NCBI RefSeq assembly: GCF_036226765.1 | Contig: NZ_CP109017.1 | Coordinates: forward strand, 5,395,001 to 5,459,000 | Direction of reading: 5' to 3' | Length of the DNA stretch: 64,000 nucleotides | Source: Streptomyces sp. NBC_00670 | GTDB lineage: Bacteria; Actinomycetota; Actinomycetes; Streptomycetales; Streptomycetaceae | Part shown: positions 51,419 to 60,453 of the stretch, one piece after another | Layout of the letters: every line of letters starts with the position of its first letter | Numbering within the stretch: position 1 is the stretch's first letter | Position numbers and translations under genes: made by a program | The notes under the pieces: generated by a model | What the model was told of the DNA's origin: nothing | Databases searched by the model: none | Seen by the model: only the letters and a program-made list of their open reading frames with translations

Positions 51419-54313
51419 TCAGCCCCCGAAGCCGACATGTGCGAGCCGCACCGCCCCGCGCAGCCGCAGCCGTACGTCATGGACCCCGTGCACGGTCCCG
51501 GACTCCGCCGTCACCTCCGCGTACGCGTACACGTCGGCCGTCGTCCCGGCGGCCGACAGCACCGCGAGCGGAGTGCCGTCGCCCAGCGCCACCTCGACCG
51601 TCCCGCCGCCCGCCACCACCGCCGTCACCCCGGTGACACCCGGCCCGAAGTCGCAGGCGCGGAAGAGCAGTTCGCCCTCGCTGCCGCCCACCGGTGCGAC
51701 CGCCTCGCCCGACGTCTTCGTACGGTCGACGATCTCCGTGCCCCGCTGCTCGTCGAAGTCTGCGGCGTCCAGGCCCCGTTCGCGCACCGGGCGCGGTCCG
51801 GCCGGCTCGCCGGTGAGTTCCACCGTCGTCCGCAGCCGGACGTCCGCGCTGGAGGCGCCCGCGAGGAGTGCGTACGCGCCCGGCTCCACCCGGGTCCGGC
51901 CGTGCGCCACGTCCCAGAACGCGAAGGCGTCCGGCGGGAGTTCGAAGACCAGCTCGGCCCGGCCGCCCGGTTCGAGGCGGACCCGGCGATGGCCCACCAG
52001 CTCCCGGCGCGGGCGCGGTACGGACGGCGCCACGGCGCGGACGTAGAGCTGCGCCACCTCGTCCGCCGCGCGTGAGCCGGTGTTGGTGACCGTGAAGGAC
52101 ACCGTCACCCGCCCGTCCCCGGCGACCCGCGCCGCCAGGCCGTCGTAGGAGAACGTCGTGTAGGACAGCCCGTGCCCGAAGGGGAACAGCGGTTCGCCCT
52201 CGAAGTAGAGGTAGGTCTGCCGACTGCCCACGATGTCGTAGTCGAGCAGTCCGGGCAGGTCCGCGTCGGCGGCGTACCAGGTCTGCGGGAGGCGCCCGGC
52301 GGGCGGGACGTCACCGGCGAGCACCCGGGCCAGCGCGGTGCCGGCCGCCTGCCCGCCGTGCGCGGTCCACAGCACGGCGGGCAGCTCCGCCACGTCCACC
52401 GCGTACGGGTACGAGGAGACCAGCACCAGCGCGGTACGGGGGTTGGCGGCGCGGGCCGCGTCCAGCAGCCGCTCCTGGTGCGCGGGGAGCCGCAGCGTCG
52501 AACGGTCCTCCGTCTCGCGGCCGTTGATGTGCGGGTCGTTGCCCGCGAACACCAGCACCACGTCGGCGCCCCGCGCGGCGCGGGCCACCGCCGCCTCGCC
52601 GCGTTCGGCGACGACCACCTCGAAGACCTCGCCGTCCGCCGCCTTTGGACCGGCAACCTTCACGCCGTCGGCGGCGACGGACACATACCGGCCGGTACCG
52701 AGATGCCTCAGGAGGTGACCCGCGCCATGGGGCTCCAGACGGAACGTCTCCTGCACCACCCAGCCGCCCGGCTGGTCCGCGGCGGCGCGGACGTAGCCGT
52801 CCTCCGCGACGGAGAGGTAGCGGCCGTCGGGGGCGCGCAGGGTCAGCACGCCGTCGCCCCAGTCGACGAGGGCGAGTTCGCTGCCGGTGGCGTCGGCGGT
52901 GAGCGGCGGGAGGTCGGTACGGCCGGTGAGCAGCGCGGGGTCGAGCGCCCCCTCGGCGCCGAGCGCCTCCTCGTCGGCGTTCCCGGCGGCCGGCACCGAC
53001 AGATACGTACCGGCCGAGGTGCGCAGGCGGACCCGGTCCACGCCCTCCGCGAAGTCGACGCGGTCGGCGCCGAAGCGCTCGTACAGGCCCTCCAGCGGGG
53101 TGGAGCGGTGGAGCAGCGTGCCGCTGTACCAGTCGAGTTTGCACTCGTCGGCGAGGAGTCCGACGGCGGCGATCCGGACGTCGGGCGCGAGCGGGAGGAG
53201 AGGGGCACCGCTTCTCGGCCCGGCCGCTCGAGGCTCGTCGTTCTTCAGCAGCACCACCGCCTGCTCCGCCGCCTCCCGGGCGAGCGCGCGGTGGGCGGGG
53301 GTGTCGAACCCCCCGTCCCGCGCGGTGACCGCGTACGGGTCCAGCTCGGGATCGAACTCGCCCAGCCGGAACCGCACCGAGAGCTGCCGCCGTACCGCCG
53401 CGTCGAGGTCGCCCTCGTCGATCAGCCCCGCCGCCAGCGCGTCCCGCACCCGCTCCACGATCCGCGTGCTGTCGGTGCCGTGGTCGGTGAAGCTGTCCAC
53501 CCCCGCCCGCAGCGCGGCGGCCGTCGCCTCCTCGTGCGTGGCGTAGTAGTGCTCGGAGTCGACCAGGTTGGACGGCGCGCCCGCGTCGGAGCAGACCAGC
53601 AGCTCCTCGTCGGTCCAGGTGCGCAACTGCTCGCGCAGATACGGGGAGACGTGGTTGGGGCGGCCGTTGACCAGGTTGTACGCGGGCATCACCCCGGCCA
53701 CCGCGCCCGCCTCGACGGCTCCGCGGAAGGCGCGCAGATCGTACTCGTGCAGTACGCGCGGGCGCACCGAGGAGGAGGTGACGTCCCGGCCGGTCTCGTT
53801 GTTGTGCGCCAGCCAGTGCTTGAGCACGGGGGCCGTGCGCCAGTACACCGGATGGTCGCCGCGCAGGCCCCGGGTGTACGCGCTCGCGATCGCCGAGGTC
53901 AGGGCCGGGTCCTCGGAGTAGCCCTCCTCGTTGCGGCCCCACAGCGGATGGCGCAGCAGGTTGACCACGGGCGCCCAGACGTTGAGGCCGACCCGTGCGT
54001 CGCGGGCGCGCATCGCCCGCGCCTCGGTGGACACCGCCTCGCCGACGCGGCGCACCAGGTCCTCGTTCCAGGTCGCGCCGAGCCCCACGGCCTGCGGGAA
54101 CTGGGTCGCCGGGCCCATCCAGGCCACGCCGTGCAGGGCCTCCTGGCCGGTGCGGAAGGCGGCGACGCCGAGCCGTTCGACGGCGGGCACGAACTGGTGC
54201 AGGAAGGACACCTTTTCGTCACGGGTGAGCCGCGCCAGGAGGTCGTCGACGCGTTTCGCGAACGGCAGTTGCGCGTCCCGGAAGGGTGGGACGGGCGACG
54301 GCTGTGGGGTCAC
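51419..54313 (-). CDS. GH3 glycoside hydrolase with trefoil-like insert and CBM6-like domain
   Basis: Family 3 glycosidase of 964 residues, no signal peptide, so probably intracellular. The nucleophile is D243 (LLVCSDAGAPS); KHWLAHNNETGRD and YSEDPALTS are conserved GH3 loops. The C-terminal GH3 sandwich is interrupted at about residues 426-568 by a domain with three RYLSV-type repeats (GTYLSVPA, GRYLSVAE, GRYVSVAA), resembling a fascin or ricin beta-trefoil. A fibronectin-like domain (SFTVTNTGSRAADEVAQLYV) and a CBM6-like end follow. GTG 54313 has GAGGGAG upstream. Activity is probably beta-glucosidase or beta-xylosidase. Confidence 0.88.
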   Translation of the reverse strand: MTPQPSPVPPFRDAQLPFAKRVDDLLARLTRDEKVSFLHQFVPAVERLGVAAFRTGQEALHGVAWMGPATQFPQAVGLGATWNEDLVRRVGEAVSTEARAMRARDARVGLNVWAPVVNLLRHPLWGRNEEGYSEDPALTSAIASAYTRGLRGDHPVYWRTAPVLKHWLAHNNETGRDVTSSSVRPRVLHEYDLRAFRGAVEAGAVAGVMPAYNLVNGRPNHVSPYLREQLRTWTDEELLVCSDAGAPSNLVDSEHYYATHEEATAAALRAGVDSFTDHGTDSTRIVERVRDALAAGLIDEGDLDAAVRRQLSVRFRLGEFDPELDPYAVTARDGGFDTPAHRALAREAAEQAVVLLKNDEPRAAGPRSGAPLLPLAPDVRIAAVGLLADECKLDWYSGTLLHRSTPLEGLYERFGADRVDFAEGVDRVRLRTSAGTYLSVPAAGNADEEALGAEGALDPALLTGRTDLPPLTADATGSELALVDWGDGVLTLRAPDGRYLSVAEDGYVRAAADQPGGWVVQETFRLEPHGAGHLLRHLGTGRYVSVAADGVKVAGPKAADGEVFEVVVAERGEAAVARAARGADVVLVFAGNDPHINGRETEDRSTLRLPAHQERLLDAARAANPRTALVLVSSYPYAVDVAELPAVLWTAHGGQAAGTALARVLAGDVPPAGRLPQTWYAADADLPGLLDYDIVGSRQTYLYFEGEPLFPFGHGLSYTTFSYDGLAARVAGDGRVTVSFTVTNTGSRAADEVAQLYVRAVAPSVPRPRRELVGHRRVRLEPGGRAELVFELPPDAFAFWDVAHGRTRVEPGAYALLAGASSADVRLRTTVELTGEPAGPRPVRERGLDAADFDEQRGTEIVDRTKTSGEAVAPVGGSEGELLFRACDFGPGVTGVTAVVAGGGTVEVALGDGTPLAVLSAAGTTADVYAYAEVTAESGTVHGVHDVRLRLRGAVRLAHVGFGG

Positions 54314-54367
54314 GTACTGCTCCCTCTGGTTATTCGGCCGGGCGCTTTCGAACGCGATCGAACCCAT

Positions 54368-54381
54368 TCGAAGCGCTTCGA
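54368..54381. promoter_or_regulatory. LacI-type operator 1
   Basis: Perfect 14-bp palindrome TCGAAGCGCTTCGA with a central CG, the form used by LacI-family regulators. It lies 55 nt upstream of the GH3 start. Confidence 0.75.
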
Positions 54382-54547
54382 TGCTGAGGGGCGGGAGGAT
54401 GCCTGTCAAGACACCGCGAGGCGCGGAGCCCGTTCCCGAAGCTCCCGAAGAAGCCCCGGTGGAGGGAGATTTGGCCGCACACAGCACCGGGAAATCTTGG
54501 AGCCGACCCTTGTGCACCCCTGGACCGTCACTTAACCTCGCTCCACA

Positions 54548-54561
54548 TCGAAGCGCTTCGA
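54548..54561. promoter_or_regulatory. LacI-type operator 2
   Basis: Second exact copy of TCGAAGCGCTTCGA, 180 bp from the first, 128 nt upstream of the binding-protein gene. The partner is probably the LacI regulator at the end of the window. Confidence 0.75.
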
Positions 54562-54689
54562 CTACCGGGATCGCCGCCTGGCGTGCGTCCTTCACCCGGC
54601 GACCGCTTCGGGCTCCGCCAGTTCCACCGAAGACACCGCAGCCGCCGGCTCACCGCCGGGTGTCCTGGTGCGCCACGAAGGGTTGACCC

Positions 54690-56426
54690 ATGACGTCGAA
54701 CGCCGCCGCCACTCCGACCGCCCCCGCCCCGGCCCCCACGGCCTCGGGGCCCGCCGCCCCGGGGCCGAGCCGGAGGAGCTTCCTCGCCTCCACCGCCGTC
54801 GCCACCGCCGCGGTCGCCGGGGGCCTGCCGCTGCTCGCCGGCTGCGGCGACGCGGACAGCGGCTCGCGCGACGGCACCACCTCGGACAAGGACGCGAAGA
54901 AGCTGCTGCCGGCCTACGTCGCCCACAACGTGGTGTCCCCGGACATCCCGGCCAGGAACGGTTCCTCGGTCGGCTTCACGAGCAGGCTCGCCGTGGCCGA
55001 CCTGAAGACGTCGGTGCCCAAAAAGCTCGGCAAGGGCGGCAAGGTCACCATCATGTCGCCGTTCTGGGGCACCCCGCCCAAGGGCGACAACGCCTACTAC
55101 CGGGCGATGAACGACCTGATCGGCGTCGACGTCGCCTGGGAGAACCAGGACGGCAACACCTACGACCAGAAGCTCGGCGCGGTCCTCGCCTCCAGCGACA
55201 TCCCGGACGTCGTGGTCGTCCCCAGCTGGAACCTCACCGGCAAGATCCCCAGCGCCGTCATCGGCAAGTTCGCCGACCTCGGTCCGTACCTCTCCGGCGA
55301 CAAGGTCGAGGAGTACCCCAACCTCGCCGCCATCCCCACCGACGCCTGGCAGCGCTCGATCTTCGGCGGCAAGCTGCGCGGACTGCCCCAGCCCGCCCCG
55401 TACGTCACCGGCATCGTGCCGCTGTACCGCGAGGACATCTTCGCCAAGGAGGGCTACGACGTCCCCACCTCGGCCGCCGACTTCCTCGCCCTGGCCAAGG
55501 AGGCCACCAGCGCCAAGGCCAAGCGCTGGTTCTGCCAGGACATGAAGTGGACGGCGTTCAACAGCTTCGGCGTGCTCTCCGGCAGCGAGAAGCCGCTCGG
55601 CTGGAACCTCGTCGACGGCAAGCTGGTCTACCGCATCGAGACCGACGCGTACCTCGAGGCCCTGGAGTGGACGCGCAAGCTGTTCGCCGCCGGTGTCGTC
55701 CACCCCGACGCCAGGCTCGGCAAGTCCAGCGCCACCGACCCCGGCCCCAAGTTCGCGGCCGGCGAGTTCCTCGTCTACAACCAGAACATCTCGCAGTGGT
55801 ACAGCCGCACCGCCGAACAGGCCACCCAGAACCCGGACTTCGCGTGCGGCGGGATGGACATCTTCGGTCACGACGGCGGTGACCCGCACCTGTGGGCCGA
55901 GGAACCGGCCGGCATCTTCGCCTTCGTCAACAAGAAGGCCTCGTCGTCCGTCATCCGTGACGTGCTCGCCGTCGCCAACACCACCGCCGCCCCGTACGGC
56001 ACCAAGGAGTACATGCTCACCAACTACGGCGTCGAGGGCACCCACTACACGGTGAAGAACGGTGTGCCCGTCAAGAACGACAAGGGCAACCAGGAAGTCA
56101 TCAACGCCTATGTGATGGTCGCGAGCCCCGCCGCGACCACCGCCCACCCCGACTTCCCCGACGTCGCCAAGGACCAGGTGGAGTGGCAGCAGCGGATGGG
56201 CGCCCACACGAAGAAGTCCTCCTTCTGGGGCATGACGATCACCGAGCCCAGCCGCTGGACCAACCTCTCCAACGACTTCGAGCAGCTGGAGGACGACATC
56301 GTCCGCGGTCGCAAGAAGATCGGCGACATGCAGCAGGCCGTCGCCGACTGGAAGAGCAAGGGCGGCGACAAGCTCCGCGACTGGTACAAGAAGATCCTCG
56401 ACGAGAACGGCACGGCGGCCGACTGA
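54690..56426 (+). CDS. Oligosaccharide ABC transporter substrate-binding lipoprotein (LplA-like)
   Basis: Large extracellular binding lipoprotein of 578 residues. A Pro/Ala-rich n-region is followed by a twin-arginine motif (PSRRSFLASTAVATAAVAGG) and the lipobox LAGC, so Tat export with lipid anchoring is likely. The size and the match to LplA/YtcQ-type proteins distinguish it from ordinary ~430-residue sugar binders; related systems import aldouronates or other oligosaccharides. It is the first gene of the glycan operon. Confidence 0.88.
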   Translation: MTSNAAATPTAPAPAPTASGPAAPGPSRRSFLASTAVATAAVAGGLPLLAGCGDADSGSRDGTTSDKDAKKLLPAYVAHNVVSPDIPARNGSSVGFTSRLAVADLKTSVPKKLGKGGKVTIMSPFWGTPPKGDNAYYRAMNDLIGVDVAWENQDGNTYDQKLGAVLASSDIPDVVVVPSWNLTGKIPSAVIGKFADLGPYLSGDKVEEYPNLAAIPTDAWQRSIFGGKLRGLPQPAPYVTGIVPLYREDIFAKEGYDVPTSAADFLALAKEATSAKAKRWFCQDMKWTAFNSFGVLSGSEKPLGWNLVDGKLVYRIETDAYLEALEWTRKLFAAGVVHPDARLGKSSATDPGPKFAAGEFLVYNQNISQWYSRTAEQATQNPDFACGGMDIFGHDGGDPHLWAEEPAGIFAFVNKKASSSVIRDVLAVANTTAAPYGTKEYMLTNYGVEGTHYTVKNGVPVKNDKGNQEVINAYVMVASPAATTAHPDFPDVAKDQVEWQQRMGAHTKKSSFWGMTITEPSRWTNLSNDFEQLEDDIVRGRKKIGDMQQAVADWKSKGGDKLRDWYKKILDENGTAAD

Positions 56427-56471
56427 CCCGACCCGGTACCCACCTCAAGGATCCAGGCAAGGAGAACCGCC

Positions 56472-57506
56472 GTGTCGCACAGCACGGTGCCTCGGAGCAG
56501 GAGCGAGGCCGACACACCGGCGAGGACCCCGGTGGCGTCCGACGGCGCCACCGGACCCGGTACGGGCCGCCGCCCGAAGGGACCAGGACTGCGCCGCAGA
56601 TTCCGGCGCGACCGCGCCCTGCTGCTGATGACGCTGCCCGCCGTCGTCCTCGTCCTGGTCTTCGACTACGTCCCGATCCTCGGCAACATCGTCGCCTTCG
56701 AGGACTACGACCCCTATATCAGCGACAACGGCGTCGTCTCGATGCTGCACAGCCCCTGGGTCGGGCTGGACAACTTCCGGCGGATCTTCGCCGACTCGGC
56801 CTTCTGGGACGCGGTCACCAACACCCTGGTGCTGTTCTCCCTCCAGCTGGTGCTGTTCTTCCCGCTGCCGATCCTGCTGGCGCTGCTCATCAACAGCGTG
56901 CTCAGGCCCCGGGTGCGGGCGGTGGCGCAGGCGATCCTCTACCTGCCGCACTTCTTCTCCTGGGTACTCGTCATCGCCGTCTTCCAGCAGATCTTCGGCG
57001 GCGCCGGTCTCCTCTCCCAGGTGCTGCGGCAGCACGGGTACGACGGCCTCGACGTCATGACCGACCCGGACACCTTCAAGTTCTTGATCACCGGGCAGAG
57101 CGTCTGGAAGGACGCCGGCTGGGGCATCATCGTCTTCCTCGCCGCCCTCGCCTCGGTCAGCCCCGACCTCTACGAGGCCGCCGCGATGGACGGCGCCGGA
57201 CGGTGGCGCCGCATGTGGCACGTCACGCTGCCCGCGCTGCGCCCGGTGATCGCGCTGCTGCTGGTGCTGCGCGTCGGCGACGCCCTCACCGTCGGCTTCG
57301 AACAGATCCTGCTGCAACGCGACGCCGTCGGCCCGGGCGCCGCCGAGGTCCTGGACACCTTCGTGTGGTGGAACGGCGTGCGCAACCAGGACTTCGGCTA
57401 CGCGGCCGCCGCCGGACTGATCAAGGGCGTGGTCAGCCTCGGCCTGGTCCTCGCCGCCAACAAGGTGGCCCATCTCATGGGCGAGCAGGGGGTGTACCAG
57501 AAGTGA
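56472..57506 (+). CDS. Oligosaccharide ABC transporter permease (LplB-like)
   Basis: Permease of 344 residues with six membrane helices and a basic N-terminal tail (RRRFRRDRALLLMTLPAVV). The EAA loop is LYEAAAMDGAGRWRRMWHV. LYLPHFFSWVLV and the C-terminal GEQGVYQK are typical of LplB-type permeases. GTG 56472 follows AAGGAGA. The stop overlaps the next start as GTGA. Confidence 0.92.
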   Translation: MSHSTVPRSRSEADTPARTPVASDGATGPGTGRRPKGPGLRRRFRRDRALLLMTLPAVVLVLVFDYVPILGNIVAFEDYDPYISDNGVVSMLHSPWVGLDNFRRIFADSAFWDAVTNTLVLFSLQLVLFFPLPILLALLINSVLRPRVRAVAQAILYLPHFFSWVLVIAVFQQIFGGAGLLSQVLRQHGYDGLDVMTDPDTFKFLITGQSVWKDAGWGIIVFLAALASVSPDLYEAAAMDGAGRWRRMWHVTLPALRPVIALLLVLRVGDALTVGFEQILLQRDAVGPGAAEVLDTFVWWNGVRNQDFGYAAAAGLIKGVVSLGLVLAANKVAHLMGEQGVYQK

Positions 57507-58465
57507 CCGCCATGACATGGGAGCCGGAGGACACGGACGCCGCACCGGCCCCGGTGAAGAGGACCCACTGGTGGGCCGCGCCGCCCCGGCCGGTCTGGGA
57601 GGAGGGACCCACCGCCGCGGGCGCCGCCGGCAAGGGGCTCGTGCTGACCCTGGCCTGTCTCGCCGTCCTCTTCCCGCTCTGGATCGTCGTCGTCACCAGC
57701 CTGTCCACCCGGAAGACCATCGACGAGGCCGGCGGCCTGGTGATGGTCCCCAAGGGCATCACCTTCGTCGCCTACCGCGAACTGCTCAGCGGCGGCCAGG
57801 TCACCCGCGCCGCCGTCATCAGCGTCGCCGTCACCCTCGTCGGCACGCTCTTCTCGATGGCCGTCTCCATCCTGTGCGCCTACGGGCTCTCGCGCGGCGG
57901 CTCGCTGGGCCACCGCTGGATCCTGCTGCTCCTGATGGCCACGATGTTCTTCAGCGCCGGTCTCATCCCGACCTATCTGCTGGTGCAGACCCTCGGCCTC
58001 ACCGACAGCTATCTCGCGCTGATCCTGCCGAGCGCCGTCAGCGTCTTCAACATCCTGGTGCTGCGCGGCTTCTTCACCGGCATCTCGCCGGAACTCACCG
58101 ACAGCGCCCGCATCGACGGCGCCGGTGACCTGCGCATCCTGTGGACGATCGTGATGCCGCTGTCCCGCGCGGTCATCGCGGTGATCACGCTGTTCTACGC
58201 CGTCGGCTACTGGAGCGCCTGGTTCAACGCCTCCCTCTATCTCAACGACCAGGACATGATGCCGCTGCAGAACGTGATGATCCAGCTCGTGCAGAAGCAG
58301 GAGGCCCCGGTCGGGCTCGCCCAGGCCATCAAGACCGGCGAACTGTCGGGTCTGGCCGTCCAGATGGCCGTCATGGTGATGGCGCTGCTGCCGGTCGCCG
58401 TGCTGTCGCCGTTCGTGCAGCGGCACTTCAAGAAGGGGATGCTGACGGGGGCGGTCAAGGGATGA
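57503..58465 (+). CDS. Oligosaccharide ABC transporter permease (LplC/YtcP-like)
   Basis: Permease of 320 residues with six membrane helices, partner of the preceding gene. The EAA loop is LTDSARIDGAGDLRILWTI, and FFSAGLIPTYLLVQTLGL is characteristic of this partner family. GTG 57503 overlaps the previous stop and has CAGGGGG 10 nt upstream; ATG 57512 is an alternative. No ATPase gene follows, so the importer depends on an ATPase encoded elsewhere. Confidence 0.92.
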   Translation: MTAMTWEPEDTDAAPAPVKRTHWWAAPPRPVWEEGPTAAGAAGKGLVLTLACLAVLFPLWIVVVTSLSTRKTIDEAGGLVMVPKGITFVAYRELLSGGQVTRAAVISVAVTLVGTLFSMAVSILCAYGLSRGGSLGHRWILLLLMATMFFSAGLIPTYLLVQTLGLTDSYLALILPSAVSVFNILVLRGFFTGISPELTDSARIDGAGDLRILWTIVMPLSRAVIAVITLFYAVGYWSAWFNASLYLNDQDMMPLQNVMIQLVQKQEAPVGLAQAIKTGELSGLAVQMAVMVMALLPVAVLSPFVQRHFKKGMLTGAVKG

Positions 58466-60453
58466 GGGCTCGTCCGCAGGCTCCTTCCCTCGCCGACGTC
58501 ACCCGGGGCCGGATCCTCTTCGGCGGGGACCACAACCCCGAGCAGTGGCCCGAGGAGACCTGGCAGGACGACGTCCGGCTGATGAAGGACGCCGGCGTCA
58601 ACTCCGTGACCCTCGGTGTCTTCTCCTGGGCGCGGATCGAACCCCGCCCGGGCGCCCGTGAGTTCGGCTGGCTGGACCGTCTGATGGACCTGATGCACGC
58701 CCACGGCATCGGTGTCGTCCTGGCCACCCCCACCTCCGCGCCCCCGCCCTGGCTGGGCCGGCTGCACCCCGACACCCTGCCCCGTGACGAGGACGGCCGC
58801 ACCGAGTGGTGGGGCTCCCGTCAGCACTTCTCCCACTCCAGCGCCACCTACCGCCGCTACGCCGCCGCCCTCACCGAGGACCTCGCCGCCCGTTACGCCG
58901 GCCATCCCGCGCTCACCATGTGGCACATCGGCAACGAGTACTGCACCTACGACCACGGCGACGAGGCCGCGACCGCCTTCCGGCGCTGGCTGCGCGAGCG
59001 GTACGGCACCCTCGACGCCCTCAACACCGCCTGGGGCACCGCCTTCTGGAGCCAGCACTACGGCGACTGGGCCGAGGTGATCCCGCCCCGCCGCGCCCAC
59101 TACCTGAAGAACCCCGCACACGTGCTCGACTTCCGGCGCTTCACCTCCGACGCGCTCCTGAAGTGCTTCCTCGTCGAACGCGACATCGTCCGCCGGCACA
59201 CCCCGCACCTCCCGGTCACCACCAACTTCATGCCCCTGTTCGCCGGGCAGGACGGCTGGCGGTGGGCGGCCGAGGAGGACGTCGTCTCGGTCGACCTCTA
59301 CCCGGACCCGCGCGACCCGCTCGGCGCGCAGGAGGGCGCCCTCGTCCAGGACCTCACCCGCTCCCAGGCGGGCGGCGCCCCCTGGATGCTGATGGAACAG
59401 GCGGCCGGGGCGGTCAGCTGGCGGGGCGTGAACCATCCCAAGCCGCGCGGCATGAACCGGCTGTGGTCCCTCCAGGCGGTCGCCCGGGGCGCCGACGCCG
59501 TCTGCTACTTCCAGTGGCGCCAGTCCCGGCAGGGCGCCGAGAAGTTCCACTCCGGGATGGTCGGCCACGCCGGTCCCGAGGGCCGCGGCTTCCAGGAGGT
59601 CAAAGGGCTCGGCGCCGACCTCGCCGCGCTCGGCCCGCACGTCACCGGCTCCCGCGTCACCGCCGACGTGGCGCTCCTGCACGACTGGCACGCCTGGTGG
59701 GCCGCCGACCAGGAGGGCCGCCCCTCCGCCCGCGTCGACCACGCCGGGGTACTGCGCGCCTGGCACCGGGCCCTGTGGGAGAACCACGTCACCACCGACC
59801 TCGCCCACCCGGAGCACGACCTCTCCGCGTACCGGGTCGTCGTCGTGCCGCGGCTCCACCTGCTCACCGACACCGCCGTCGACAACCTCGTGGGATACGT
59901 CCGCGCCGGCGGCACCCTCGTCAGCGGCTTCCTCACCGGCGTCACCGACCGGGACGACCGCGTCCGGCCCGGCGGCATGGACCCCCGGCTGCGGGAACTG
60001 TTCGGCATCCGGGTCCTGCACGAGTGGTGGCCGCTGGAGGCCGGGGAGACCGCCGCCTGCGACGGGTTCGACGGCACGCTCTGGTCGGAGGAGCTTCAGG
60101 CCGCGCCCGGCGCCGAGACCGTCGCCGCCTACCGGGGCGGCGAACTGGACGGCCTGCCCGCCGTGCTGCGCAACGGGCGCGCCTGGTACGTCTCCACGCT
60201 CCCGGTACCGCAGGCGCTGCGCACCCTGCTCGCCCGGATCACCGCCGGTGCGGGCGTGCGCCCGGTGCTCGACGGGCTGCCCGCCGGGGTGGAGGCCGTC
60301 CGCCGCGGCGACCTGCTCTTCCTGCTCCACCACGGCCGCGAACCGGTCACCGTCACCCTCCCCGACGGCGACCACCACGACCTGCTCACCGGGACCACGG
60401 TCACGGGCACCCTCACCCTCGGACGGTACGGCGTGGCGGTGCTGCGCCCATGA
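58462..60453 (+). CDS. GH42 beta-galactosidase
   Basis: Family 42 glycosidase of 663 residues, cytoplasmic. E159 (WHIGNEYCTYDH) is the acid/base and E312 (WMLMEQAAGAVSW) the nucleophile; FGGDHNPEQWPEETW is the conserved start of the barrel. The trimerisation and C-terminal beta domains follow. Removal of terminal beta-galactose (or alpha-L-arabinopyranose) from imported oligosaccharides is expected. ATG 58462 overlaps the permease stop (ATGA). Confidence 0.92.
   Translation: MRARPQAPSLADVTRGRILFGGDHNPEQWPEETWQDDVRLMKDAGVNSVTLGVFSWARIEPRPGAREFGWLDRLMDLMHAHGIGVVLATPTSAPPPWLGRLHPDTLPRDEDGRTEWWGSRQHFSHSSATYRRYAAALTEDLAARYAGHPALTMWHIGNEYCTYDHGDEAATAFRRWLRERYGTLDALNTAWGTAFWSQHYGDWAEVIPPRRAHYLKNPAHVLDFRRFTSDALLKCFLVERDIVRRHTPHLPVTTNFMPLFAGQDGWRWAAEEDVVSVDLYPDPRDPLGAQEGALVQDLTRSQAGGAPWMLMEQAAGAVSWRGVNHPKPRGMNRLWSLQAVARGADAVCYFQWRQSRQGAEKFHSGMVGHAGPEGRGFQEVKGLGADLAALGPHVTGSRVTADVALLHDWHAWWAADQEGRPSARVDHAGVLRAWHRALWENHVTTDLAHPEHDLSAYRVVVVPRLHLLTDTAVDNLVGYVRAGGTLVSGFLTGVTDRDDRVRPGGMDPRLRELFGIRVLHEWWPLEAGETAACDGFDGTLWSEELQAAPGAETVAAYRGGELDGLPAVLRNGRAWYVSTLPVPQALRTLLARITAGAGVRPVLDGLPAGVEAVRRGDLLFLLHHGREPVTVTLPDGDHHDLLTGTTVTGTLTLGRYGVAVLRP

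Larger units (their letters stand above)
54314..54689. other. Divergent control region of the glycan locus
   Basis: A 376-nt region without a gene, between the GH3 gene and the importer operon. It holds two identical palindromes (54368-54381, 54548-54561) and a related imperfect one (TCGAACGCGATCGA near 54348-54361). No clear -35/-10 boxes were found. Confidence 0.7.
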
